Shown here in pieces: positions 7,626-15,689 of a stretch of DNA of 30,974 nt; the first letter of the stretch is position 1; each line of letters starts with the position of its first letter. Below the pieces are notes generated by a model. That model was not told where the DNA came from and made no database searches. It was given only the letters and a program-made list of their open reading frames with translations. Source of the stretch: Eikenella sp963515595 (GTDB lineage: Bacteria; Pseudomonadota; Gammaproteobacteria; Burkholderiales; Neisseriaceae); the NCBI GenBank assembly GCA_963515595.1, contig CAUPYH010000013.1, forward strand, positions 1 to 30,974, read 5' to 3'. The position numbers and the translations under genes are program-made.

Positions 7626-9113
7626 TTAATCCACATCACGCAGCATGCGGTTCAACATCGGCATCATCACCAGCAGCAACACGCCGCCGCCGATACCCAA
7701 TGCGCCGAGTAGGACGTAAAACTCTACGGCCTTCTCCGGTACATAGCACTCGTCCACCAACACCCCGCCCAGAGTGAAACCCAGCGACAAGGTCAGGAAA
7801 TTGAACGACACCATCTGTGTTTTAAATGCTTGCGGTGCGATTTTGGTGGCAAACGACAGCGAAATCGGCGAAAGCAGCAATTCGGAAATGGTGATGGTGA
7901 GCAGTAACAGCGCCATAATGGTGAGCGGCATCACTTTTCCGGTAGACAAGAACGGGATGAAGCACAAATAAGATACGCCCAAAATAATCATGGCCATGGT
8001 GAATTTCATCGGCGTTCTTGGCTGACGGTAGCCCATTTTGGTCCACAAAGCCGCCATCACACCGGCAAACACAATTACCCACAAGCTCTGCAAAGCGCTC
8101 AGCCAAGCCACGGGAATTTCAAATCCGCCCACCACACGGTGCGAAGTTTGGTCGAAATACACAGTTACCACCGTGAACACCTGCGACCATACCGCCCAAA
8201 ACAAGCACATCACAATAAACAGCGGTACATAGGCCAGCATATGCTGTTTCTCGGTTTTGGTAACCTGGGAATCGCAAAACAGACGTACGAAATACAGCAG
8301 GCTGGTGATAATTACGGTACTCAACAGAACTTGTGAGAAGTTATCCAAGCGCAGCAGGCCAGTAGCGATGCAGCCACCGATTACTGCCAACCCGGCAGCC
8401 GCCACACCCAGCGCAACGCCGTATTTCTGTTTGGGCAGCGGATTGGCCGGCGGCGTGTGAGGCAGGGAAACACGACCACGCCAGTATTGCCACAAACCAA
8501 AAGCCATGCCCACGGCAGCAGCGCCAAAGCCGTAGTGGAAACCGAATTGCACCTGCAATACGCCCACAATCAGCGGGCCGACAAAGCCGCCGATATTGAT
8601 AGCAGTGTAGAAAATAGAAAAACCGGCATCGCGCAAATCACGAGTAGATTCAGTCTCATACAGCGAACCCACCATCGCACCGGCGGAAGATTTCACCCCA
8701 CCGCTGCCCAAAGCAATCAGCAACAGGCCGATCACCAAACCGCTCATATTGGGCAATGCGGACAATACAACGTGCCCCAGCATCACCACTACGCCAGACA
8801 GAAACAGCGTTTTTTCCGCACCCAAAATGCGGTCAGACAGCCAACCGCTCAGGATGGTGGCCAGATAGATACTGCCGTTATACGCACCCACGATGCCGGC
8901 AGCCTTAGTTTCATCCATGCCCAAGCCGCCCTTGGAGACCTCGTAATACAGATAAATCAGCAGGATGGCCTGCATGCCGTAAAACGAGAAACGTTCCCAC
9001 AGCTCGATGTGGAATAAAGTACCCAGCTGGCGCGGGTGGCCGAAAAATTTGCCTTGATCCTCTCCGCCTGTGGGGGAAGGAGTGGCAAGCTGCTCATTGG
9101 TTGGTGTAGTCAT
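7626..9113 (-). CDS. POT/PTR2-family peptide:proton symporter (copy 1)
   Basis: Inner-membrane proton-coupled importer of di- and tripeptides, 495 residues with about 14 hydrophobic segments. It has the TM1 proton-coupling motif as ELWERFSFYG (Glu37, Glu40, Arg41), the conserved lysine in GSGGVKSSAG (Lys141), and the PTR2 signature FYTAINIG (about 168-175). A TM10-type SELLLSPISLSF block is near the C-terminus. An upstream in-frame extension to 9383 has low-complexity, non-family sequence and was rejected. ATG 9113 has AGGA about 8 nt upstream and matches the N-termini of the two paralogues (FFGHPRQLGTLF). The exact substrate range cannot be read from sequence. Confidence 0.93.
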   Translation of the reverse strand: MTTPTNEQLATPSPTGGEDQGKFFGHPRQLGTLFHIELWERFSFYGMQAILLIYLYYEVSKGGLGMDETKAAGIVGAYNGSIYLATILSGWLSDRILGAEKTLFLSGVVVMLGHVVLSALPNMSGLVIGLLLIALGSGGVKSSAGAMVGSLYETESTRDLRDAGFSIFYTAINIGGFVGPLIVGVLQVQFGFHYGFGAAAVGMAFGLWQYWRGRVSLPHTPPANPLPKQKYGVALGVAAAGLAVIGGCIATGLLRLDNFSQVLLSTVIITSLLYFVRLFCDSQVTKTEKQHMLAYVPLFIVMCLFWAVWSQVFTVVTVYFDQTSHRVVGGFEIPVAWLSALQSLWVIVFAGVMAALWTKMGYRQPRTPMKFTMAMIILGVSYLCFIPFLSTGKVMPLTIMALLLLTITISELLLSPISLSFATKIAPQAFKTQMVSFNFLTLSLGFTLGGVLVDECYVPEKAVEFYVLLGALGIGGGVLLLVMMPMLNRMLRDVD

Positions 9114-9508
9114 AAGGTGTTCCTTACTAATGATCTGTTTTTCTATGCCTGCATGCAGGCTACCTGAAAAATGCTGCGTTACGCCCATCCAACCATGGCA
9201 AGCCTGCTTCCGGCCAAGCGGCGCTGTTGCAACAAAAAAATAATTCCTCCTTTGGCAGAAAAATACGGGCGGTATCCAAATGAAAGCCGCATCCGTTTTC
9301 TCTTGCACAAAGGGGGACTTGGTGCGACAAATATTAGTATGCACTGCGCCTGTGTGCAAGCATAAATTTGCATTTCCCAACATTTATTTTCCCGGCGGCC
9401 AAACCAAAATGCTTTACAAGCGCCGAATACCGTGCCTTCCGGGGATTTTCAGGCAAACCGGATAGAGTGTGCGGCCTAGTGATTTTCTCGTTCTTAATAT
9501 AGCAGTAA

Positions 9509-9548
9509 AGGCTACCTGAAAATGTGCGTTGGGGTTTTCAGGTAGCCT
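9509..9548. repeat. Inverted DUS pair, mid-intergenic
   Basis: AGGCTACCTGAAAA (9509-9522) pairs with TTTTCAGGTAGCCT (9535-9548) around a 12-nt loop. It is about 310 bp from the nearest stop codon and nearly 400 bp upstream of a gene start, so a terminator role is less obvious than for the other pairs. Confidence 0.7.
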
Positions 9549-9777
9549 CTTCCAGCAGTATGGTGATACCGCCCTACCCTGTTGGAAAAATAGCGAAGCC
9601 GCGTTACTACGCTAAAACTGATTTGGGCGACATTGCCCAATTTTCAGGTAGCCTTTGGCATGGTTACGGGTGAGCACTAATCCCGTAACTACAAACTATT
9701 GTCTGCCCTTTATCAATCTTGAGTATTGCAAACTATTTAGCAGCTTGTTTCATACCCTCTACTGAAATAAACAATAA

Positions 9778-9809
9778 AAAGGCTACCTGAAAACTTTCAG
9801 GTAGCCTTT
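9778..9809 (-). terminator. Inverted DUS pair, terminator of aminopeptidase copy 2
   Basis: AAAGGCTACCTGAAA (9778-9792) and its complement (9795-9809) form a 15-bp stem flanked by A/T runs. It lies 50 bp past the minus-strand stop at 9859. Confidence 0.8.
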
Positions 9810-9858
9810 CTTGCGCCAACTATTTCAACTTAGCTGATTTATCCAATAAGCCAACCGA

Positions 9859-11652
9859 TTAAATCGGCCGGGTATTCCTTTCCAGCCATTCCCTGGCCGC
9901 GCCTTGGGTGCGTGGGGCGAGTTTTTCGCGCACGAGGGCGTGGTAGTCGTTCAGCCATTGGATTTCGTCTTCAGTCATCAGGCTGCGGTCGATGAGTTTG
10001 GTGTCGATCGGGCAGAAGGTGATCGGTTCCATGCACAAATAGCTGCCGAACTGGGTTTCTTCAGGGTTTTTCACTTTGCGGGTAACCAGTAGGTTTTCAA
10101 TGCGGATGCCCCATTTGCCCGGGCGGTAGAGGCCGGGCTCGTCTGAGGTGAGCATGCCGGCTTTCATCACGTTTTGGCCGTTCACGGGCTTGAAGTAGGA
10201 AATAATCTGCGGGCCTTGGTGCACATTGAGAAAGTAGCCCACGCCGTGGCCGGTGCCGTGGTTGTAGTCGCGCATGGTGCGCCACATGGGGGCGCGGGTA
10301 ATCACGTCGAGCAGCACGCCGCTGAGGTTCTCGGGGAAGATGGACTGTTCGAGGGCGATGTGGGCTTTGAGCACGAGGGTGTAGTCGCGCTGTTGCTCGG
10401 GGGTGGGCTCGCCCACGCACACCATGCGGGTAATGTCGGTGGTGCCGTTGTGGTAGTGCGCGCCGGAGTCCACCAAGAGCAGGCCTTGTCCTTCGATGTA
10501 GCTGAATTTTTCCTTGGTGGCGATGTAGTGCGGCAAGGAGCCGTTGGCGTTGAAACCGGCGTGAGTACCGAAGCAGAGGCCGACGAAATTGGGCTGCTGT
10601 TGGCGGTGTTTGAGCTGCATATCATCAATATCCAGCTCGCTGATGCGCTCGCCGGCAGCCAACTTCTGCTCGAGTTCGGCGAAGAAGCCGCACAAAGCGA
10701 CGCCGTCTTGCACCATGGCTTCGATGTTGTGCTCGATTTCGGCATCGCTCTTGCAGGCTTTGAATTCGGTGCTGGGATTGAGACCTTCAATCAGTTTTAC
10801 GTCGGCGGGCAAGTTGCCGAGGGTAGATACGGCGGTACGGTCGGGGTTGATGAGAAGGCTACCTGAAAGTTTGGCCACGGCTTTGCCCACGTCGGCATAA
10901 GGGGCAACGGCCACATGGGCGTCGGCCAATACTTTTTTGCTGTCGGCATCGAGCTTGGCTTCGTCCACAAACAAGGTAGCTTCTTTACCACTAATCAGCA
11001 GATAAGACAGGAAAATTGGGTCGTATGGCACGTCGCTGCCGCGTAGGTTGGTAATCCAGGCGATATCGTCCAGGCCGGATACCAAGTGGTGTTCCGCACC
11101 GGCTGCCTGCATGGCTTGGCGGATGTGTTCGATTTTCTGGGCGGTGCTTTCGGGCACAAACTGGGCTTTTTGGGCGAATACGGGTTTATCGGATGCGCCG
11201 GGGCGGTCGGCCCAGATGTCGTCCAGCAAATCGATGTCGTGGCGCAAGCTGATTCCAGCTTTGCCCAGCTGGCTTTCCAAATAGCGTTTTTCGCTCAGCG
11301 ATAATACATCGGGGGCAATGCCGACCACGGCGCCGGATTTCAGGTTTTTAATCAGGGAATCCACATGGGGCGTGCCGGTAACGAGTTTGCCCAGTACAGT
11401 GCCGGTGCCGGCTAGGCAATCTTCTGCGTGCTCCCAATAGCGGCCGTCCACCCACAATTCGGAAATATCGGCGGTGGTAATCAGCGTGCCAGCGGTGCCG
11501 CCGAAGCCGGTGAGCCAGTAACGGCCTTCCCAGCGGGCTGGCAGGTATTCGGAAAGATGCGGGTCGGCGGTGGGAATAATCCAGGCGTCGATGTTTTTTG
11601 CTTTCATGGCGGCGCGCAGGGCGGCCAGGCGTTGGGCATAAGATGCAGTCAT
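9859..11652 (-). CDS. Xaa-Pro aminopeptidase, M24B family (copy 2)
   Basis: Second long-form aminopeptidase P, 597 residues, colinear with the 5464-7260 product with no large gaps. Metal ligands are intact: Asp395, Asp406, His469, Glu505 and Glu519, with the catalytic-type His in LPHYIAT. Both copies therefore look active; differences are spread through the N-terminal domains and substrate side. AAGGAG lies 8 nt before the ATG. An uptake sequence at 10856-10867 is read in frame as LSGSL, and the same residues occur in copy 1 without the uptake sequence. The gene lies 246 bp downstream of a POT transporter gene, the same order as copy 1. It is likely a product of duplication of a transporter-peptidase module. 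Confidence 0.93.
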   Translation of the reverse strand: MTASYAQRLAALRAAMKAKNIDAWIIPTADPHLSEYLPARWEGRYWLTGFGGTAGTLITTADISELWVDGRYWEHAEDCLAGTGTVLGKLVTGTPHVDSLIKNLKSGAVVGIAPDVLSLSEKRYLESQLGKAGISLRHDIDLLDDIWADRPGASDKPVFAQKAQFVPESTAQKIEHIRQAMQAAGAEHHLVSGLDDIAWITNLRGSDVPYDPIFLSYLLISGKEATLFVDEAKLDADSKKVLADAHVAVAPYADVGKAVAKLSGSLLINPDRTAVSTLGNLPADVKLIEGLNPSTEFKACKSDAEIEHNIEAMVQDGVALCGFFAELEQKLAAGERISELDIDDMQLKHRQQQPNFVGLCFGTHAGFNANGSLPHYIATKEKFSYIEGQGLLLVDSGAHYHNGTTDITRMVCVGEPTPEQQRDYTLVLKAHIALEQSIFPENLSGVLLDVITRAPMWRTMRDYNHGTGHGVGYFLNVHQGPQIISYFKPVNGQNVMKAGMLTSDEPGLYRPGKWGIRIENLLVTRKVKNPEETQFGSYLCMEPITFCPIDTKLIDRSLMTEDEIQWLNDYHALVREKLAPRTQGAAREWLERNTRPI

Positions 11653-11843
11653 TTCGATTACTCCTTGTATAATCTGTATTTTTTAATTTCCCACTGCAAC
11701 AGTAGGCGCAGCTACCCCGCCGGCCTGCAATTGGGTGCAATCGGATACGGGCGGAAGTGTGGAAAATTAAGTTTGAATCAGTTGAATGAGCGTCGCTCCG
11801 TAGAAACTTCGCTCCATGATGCTTTCGCTATGTTGAAGTTGCA

Positions 11844-11888
11844 TTTTCAGGTAGCCTCACTTGGGAGGCTGTTGAGGCTACCTGAAAA
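11844..11888 (-). terminator. Inverted DUS pair, terminator of POT transporter 2
   Basis: A 16-bp perfect stem (11844-11859 with 11873-11888) around a 13-nt loop begins 10 bp beyond the transporter stop at 11899. Confidence 0.8.
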
Positions 11889-11898
11889 ACGCTAGGCT

Positions 11899-13341
11899 TT
11901 AATCTACGTCGTGCAACAGTTTGTTGAGTTTCGGCAACAGCAGCAGCAACACTACGAAGGAACCGATACTCAGGCCGGCCAAAATTATGAAGTATTGCGT
12001 GGCGGCATCGTCCGAATAAAGTTTGTCGCCCAGCACCCCGCCCAGCGTAAAGCCGAGGGAAAGTGTGAGGAAGTTGAACGCAACCATTTGGGTTTTAAAC
12101 GCTTTGGGCGCAACTTTGGTGGCAAACGAGAGAGAAATTGGCGAGAGCAGCAGCTCGGAGACGGTAATCACCAGCAACAGCAGCATCAAGACGAAAATCG
12201 GCATCGGCGTACCAGAGGAAAGGAAGGGCACAAAGCCTAAATAGCCCAAGCCCAACACCAGCATAGCCAAAGTGAATTTCATTTGGGATGTGGGCTGGCG
12301 TTTGCCCATTTTGGTCCACAGGGCAGCCATCGCACTGGCCAGCACAATCACCACCAAGCTCTGATAGGTAACCAGCCAAGCCACTGGCACAGTAAAGCTG
12401 CCGAAAGTGCGCGGCACTGTTTTATCGAAATACAGGGTTACAGAACTATACACTTGGGAATAAATCGCCCAGAACACGCACATGGCAAGAAATAGCGGCA
12501 CATAAGCAATGATATGGCGTCTGTCGGCCTCGGTGGCCTGCTTATCCTTCACCATCATCACAAAGTAACCGATACTGATGCAGCTTACCACGCCCAGCAG
12601 AATGCTGGAGAAGTTGTCTAAGCGCAGGATATTGGCTGCAATCAGGCCGCCAACAACGGCCAAGATAGCCAAGCCCATACCGATGGCTTTACCACGCTGC
12701 TCTTTGGGCAGCGGGTTAGGCAGCGGCAAATCCGGCAGTTTGCTCTTACCTTTGATAAAAAGCGTCAAACCAATGGCAATACCCACCACCGCACCGGCAA
12801 ATGCCATACGGAAACCCATATTGGATTGCAGGTAGCCCGCCACTAGCGAGCCACAAAAACTACCGATATTGATACCAGTGTAGAAAATGGAGAAACCGGC
12901 ATCGCGCAGATTGCGGGTGGATTCGTCTTCATACAGCGAGCCCACCAAGGTACTACAGGCGGACTTCACACCACCACTGCCCAAGGCAATAAACGGCAGG
13001 CCAGCCAAGCTGCCCACACCGCGAATCATCACCAGCAAAATATGCCCCACCAGCATGGTGGCAACCGCAAAGAATAAAGTATTTTTAGGCCCGATCACGC
13101 GGTCGGCCAACCAACCGCCGATAATGGTGGAAAGATAGATACTGCCGTTATAGGCACCCACAATGCCCACAGCCAGCGCCTCCGGCATAGCCAAGCCGCC
13201 TTCACTCAATTGATGAGACAAATAAATTACCAGAATGGCCTGCATGCTGTAGAACGAGAAACGTTCCCACAGCTCAACTTGGAACAATGTTCCCAGTTGA
13301 TGCGGATGGCCGAAGAATTTTTTCTCGGTCGACGTATTCAT
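11899..13341 (-). CDS. POT/PTR2-family peptide:proton symporter (copy 2)
   Basis: Proton-coupled oligopeptide importer, 480 residues. It opens with the FFGHPHQLGTLF block shared by all three copies, then the ExxER motif as ELWERFSFYS (Glu23, Glu26, Arg27), in which the usual glycine after Tyr is Ser. The PTR2 signature appears as FYTGINIGSF, and the C-terminal SELLLSPISLSFATK block is present. The ribosome site before ATG 13341 is weak. It lies 223 bp downstream of the third transporter gene and 246 bp upstream of aminopeptidase copy 2, all on the minus strand. Read-through between them is possible, but hairpins lie in both gaps. Confidence 0.93.
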   Translation of the reverse strand: MNTSTEKKFFGHPHQLGTLFQVELWERFSFYSMQAILVIYLSHQLSEGGLAMPEALAVGIVGAYNGSIYLSTIIGGWLADRVIGPKNTLFFAVATMLVGHILLVMIRGVGSLAGLPFIALGSGGVKSACSTLVGSLYEDESTRNLRDAGFSIFYTGINIGSFCGSLVAGYLQSNMGFRMAFAGAVVGIAIGLTLFIKGKSKLPDLPLPNPLPKEQRGKAIGMGLAILAVVGGLIAANILRLDNFSSILLGVVSCISIGYFVMMVKDKQATEADRRHIIAYVPLFLAMCVFWAIYSQVYSSVTLYFDKTVPRTFGSFTVPVAWLVTYQSLVVIVLASAMAALWTKMGKRQPTSQMKFTLAMLVLGLGYLGFVPFLSSGTPMPIFVLMLLLLVITVSELLLSPISLSFATKVAPKAFKTQMVAFNFLTLSLGFTLGGVLGDKLYSDDAATQYFIILAGLSIGSFVVLLLLLPKLNKLLHDVD

Positions 13342-13504
13342 TTTAATGCACTCACATTACTTATCTTAGTCAATACAGCAACATCCATCCAAATCATCTG
13401 TGCGGCACGGGGCTGTTAGCCATACTACTCCGGCACATCAAAACATCTTTAATTGCAAACCAACCCCATGCTTCACTCAACGACCTTGCAAATTGTTGCC
13501 GTTT

Positions 13505-13532
13505 CGGGAATCTGCCCGAAGGCAGATTCCCG
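13505..13532 (-). terminator. Stem-loop with UUCG tetraloop after POT transporter 3
   Basis: CGGGAATCTGCC (13505-13516) pairs with GGCAGATTCCCG (13521-13532). The loop reads TTCG on the minus strand, an unusually stable tetraloop. It lies about 33 bp past the stop at 13565. No T-run follows, so it may act as a 3' end stabiliser or a weak terminator. Confidence 0.5.
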
Positions 13533-13564
13533 GGTCGCTCTTAAACACAAAGCTAGCTGATACA

Positions 13565-15013
13565 TTAATCCACATCGTGCAACAGGCGTTTGAGCATAGG
13601 CATCATTACGAACAGCACTACGGCAGAACCGATACCCATACCGGCCAGCATGATGTAGTAGCTGGTGGCTGTCTCGGCAGTATAGAGTTTGTCACCCAAC
13701 ACACCGCCCAAGGTAAAGCCCAAAGACAAGCTTAGGAAGTTGAACGATACCATCTGAGTTTTAAACGCCTCAGGTGCAACTTTGGTAGCGAATGACAAGG
13801 AAATCGGTGAGAGCAGCAGCTCGGCCACGGTCAGCAACACCAGCACCACCATCAACACGAAGATGGGCATCGGCGTACCGGTAGACAGGAAGGGAATGAA
13901 AGCCAGATAGCCTACACCAGCCACCAATGCGGCCAAGGCGAATTTCATCTGGGATGAAGGTTGGCGTTTACCCATTTTGGTCCACAAAGCAGCCATGGCA
14001 CTGGCCAGTACGATAACGCTCAAGCTCTGGAAAGTAACCAACCAAGCAATCGGCACTTCGAAATCACCGAACTTACGCGGCACGGTTTCTTCAAAATACA
14101 CAGTTACCACGCTATACATCTGCAAATACATCGCCCAGAACAGGCACATCACCACGAACAGGGGAACATAGGCAATCAAGTGGCGTTTATCGGCCTCGGT
14201 AGAGTTTTTGTCGCCGAACATCACGAAGAAGTAGCCAACGCTGATCACGCATACCAAGCCCAACATCACGCTGGAGAAGTTGGTCAGATTCACCAAACCT
14301 GAGCCGATTGCACCGCCAATCACAGCCAAAATAGCCGCCACGATACCAACCACTTTGCCGCGTTGCTCTTTAGGCAGAGGATTAGGAATCGGCGTTTCCG
14401 GCAATTTGCTGCGACCTTGCAACAGGGTAATCAAGCAGAGCACCATACCCCCCATGGCAGCGGCAAAAGCCACACGGAAACCGTATTTAGGCTGTAAATA
14501 ACCCACTAGCAGCGTACCAATAAAGATACCTACGTTGATGGCAGTATAGAAAATAGAGAACCCAGCATCGCGCAGCTCACGTTCGGATTCATCTTCATAG
14601 AGCGAACCCACCATGGCGCTGGCCGTGGCTTTGAAACTACCGCTACCCAAAGAGATGAATGGCAAGCCAACCAAGCTGGCATAGCCGGGCAGCAATACGA
14701 GGAGGACGGTACCGCCAAGCATCACAACGGTGGCCAACAGCAGGGTATTTTTGGTGCCGAGCACGCGGTCGGCCAGCCAACCGCCCACGATGGTGGTCAA
14801 ATAAATACTACCACCGTACACACCCACAAGGCCTGCAGCAAGCGATTGCTCCATGCCCAAGCCACCACCTTGAGAGGCCTTGTAATATAGATAAATCATC
14901 AAGAGGGATTGCCCGCCATAGAAGGCAAAGCGCTCCCACATCTCGATATAGAACAGCGTACCCAGCTGTCGCGGGTGGCCGAAGAATCTTTTTTCGGTCG
15001 ACGTAGTCATCAT
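13565..15013 (-). CDS. POT/PTR2-family peptide:proton symporter (copy 3)
   Basis: Third proton-coupled oligopeptide importer, 482 residues from ATG 15013. The reading frame extends upstream to 15052, but AGAGGA sits just before the ATG pair at 15013/15010, and MTTSTEKRFFGHPRQLGTLF aligns with copy 2, so the shorter start is chosen. The ExxER motif is EMWERFAFYG (Glu24, Glu27, Arg28), followed by FYTAINVGIF and the C-terminal AELLLSPISLSFATK. It is more like copy 2 than copy 1 in its N-terminus and gaps. It is the first gene of the peptide cluster and is preceded by a long AT-rich region probably holding the main promoter. Confidence 0.93.
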   Translation of the reverse strand: MMTTSTEKRFFGHPRQLGTLFYIEMWERFAFYGGQSLLMIYLYYKASQGGGLGMEQSLAAGLVGVYGGSIYLTTIVGGWLADRVLGTKNTLLLATVVMLGGTVLLVLLPGYASLVGLPFISLGSGSFKATASAMVGSLYEDESERELRDAGFSIFYTAINVGIFIGTLLVGYLQPKYGFRVAFAAAMGGMVLCLITLLQGRSKLPETPIPNPLPKEQRGKVVGIVAAILAVIGGAIGSGLVNLTNFSSVMLGLVCVISVGYFFVMFGDKNSTEADKRHLIAYVPLFVVMCLFWAMYLQMYSVVTVYFEETVPRKFGDFEVPIAWLVTFQSLSVIVLASAMAALWTKMGKRQPSSQMKFALAALVAGVGYLAFIPFLSTGTPMPIFVLMVVLVLLTVAELLLSPISLSFATKVAPEAFKTQMVSFNFLSLSLGFTLGGVLGDKLYTAETATSYYIMLAGMGIGSAVVLFVMMPMLKRLLHDVD

Positions 15014-15689
15014 AGCGTCCTCTTTAATAGGGTTCACTTGAAATCCGGCCAACCCGCCGAGTTACCTGGCGTTACAGCACTGAAACATTTGCCTTACAAC
15101 ATGAAAATGCCAGTGTCGGTATTCGTTGAATCGGCCATACTCTGTACAACGGCCACTTGCCGTTGCCGTTACAGTACCGCCGTCGGGTGATAAAGCTGCC
15201 GCCGAGCGGCACATGTTTTGACATCCCGGTTGGACAATACAGCATAATTGCCGCATCACCGAGAAAATTGTTAACGCAATCTTAATCTTCGCAATAATAT
15301 TCGTCAAGAAACATTAACTTTTTTTCGCTGACACAAATCAAAAATACTACAAGAAGCAACATATCATGTTTGTTTTCACATAGATAATTTTACTACACGG
15401 CAGACTATATTTTATTAAATTATATATTTACATTAATCATATCTATACATAAACCTTCACACAAGCTGTAGCTGGACCGTACGCCTATTTGAAAATATTT
15501 GTAAATCTAATATGATAAGAAAACCTCAAGATCAGCCAAAAACAAGGCAAAAAGACATAAGTAGCCCTTTGTTCATAATCATGTATCAAATTAGGCCGTT
15601 GGATAACTTGACAGTGTCGTACGCAAGTGCATAGCACATACGAAAAGGCTACCTGAAACTAACAGCAGCTGTTTTCAGGTAGCCTTTAA
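15014..15689. other. 676-bp intergenic region, AT-rich in 15240-15600
   Basis: No gene was found. The central part is strongly AT-rich, with runs such as TATATTTTATTAAATTATAT (near 15407-15426), unlike the flanking genes. It likely holds the promoter of the peptide transporter gene that starts at 15013. A TTGACA at 15608-15613 on the plus strand has no good -10 partner. The terminator of the phosphate transporter gene occupies 15644-15687. Confidence 0.6.
15644..15687 (-). terminator. Inverted DUS pair, terminator of the phosphate transporter gene
   Basis: AAAGGCTACCTGAAA (15644-15658) pairs with TTTCAGGTAGCCTTT (15673-15687). The 14-nt loop can itself pair (CAGCAGCTG). It ends 2 bp before the stop codon at 15690. 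Confidence 0.8.

Larger units (their letters stand above)
9114..9858. other. 745-bp intergenic region with seven uptake sequences
   Basis: No convincing gene was found; short ORFs on both strands lack ribosome sites and family features. It contains uptake sequences at 9157-9168 and 9643-9654, an inverted pair at 9509-9548, and the terminator pair at 9778-9809. A weak minus-strand promoter candidate for the transporter gene is TTGCAC (9354-9359) with a 17-nt spacer to TAATAT (9331-9336). This is the longest non-coding stretch in the window. Confidence 0.6.

Noticed and set aside
9171..9365. A 64-codon plus-strand ORF in the 745-bp gap
   Set aside because: No ribosome site, no recognisable domain and odd composition. 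An antisense frame of similar length exists at the same place.
9114..9383. A 90-codon N-terminal extension of POT transporter 1
   Set aside because: The extension has no family similarity, and the ATG at 9113 has a good ribosome site and matches the paralogues.
15301..15360. A TTGAT-N4 half-site resembling an FNR box before the third transporter gene
   Set aside because: The second half matches only 3 of 5 positions, which is expected by chance in such AT-rich DNA.
15608..15636. TTGACA as a plus-strand promoter between the phosphate transporter and peptide cluster
   Set aside because: No acceptable -10 hexamer at 16-18 nt and no plus-strand gene downstream.
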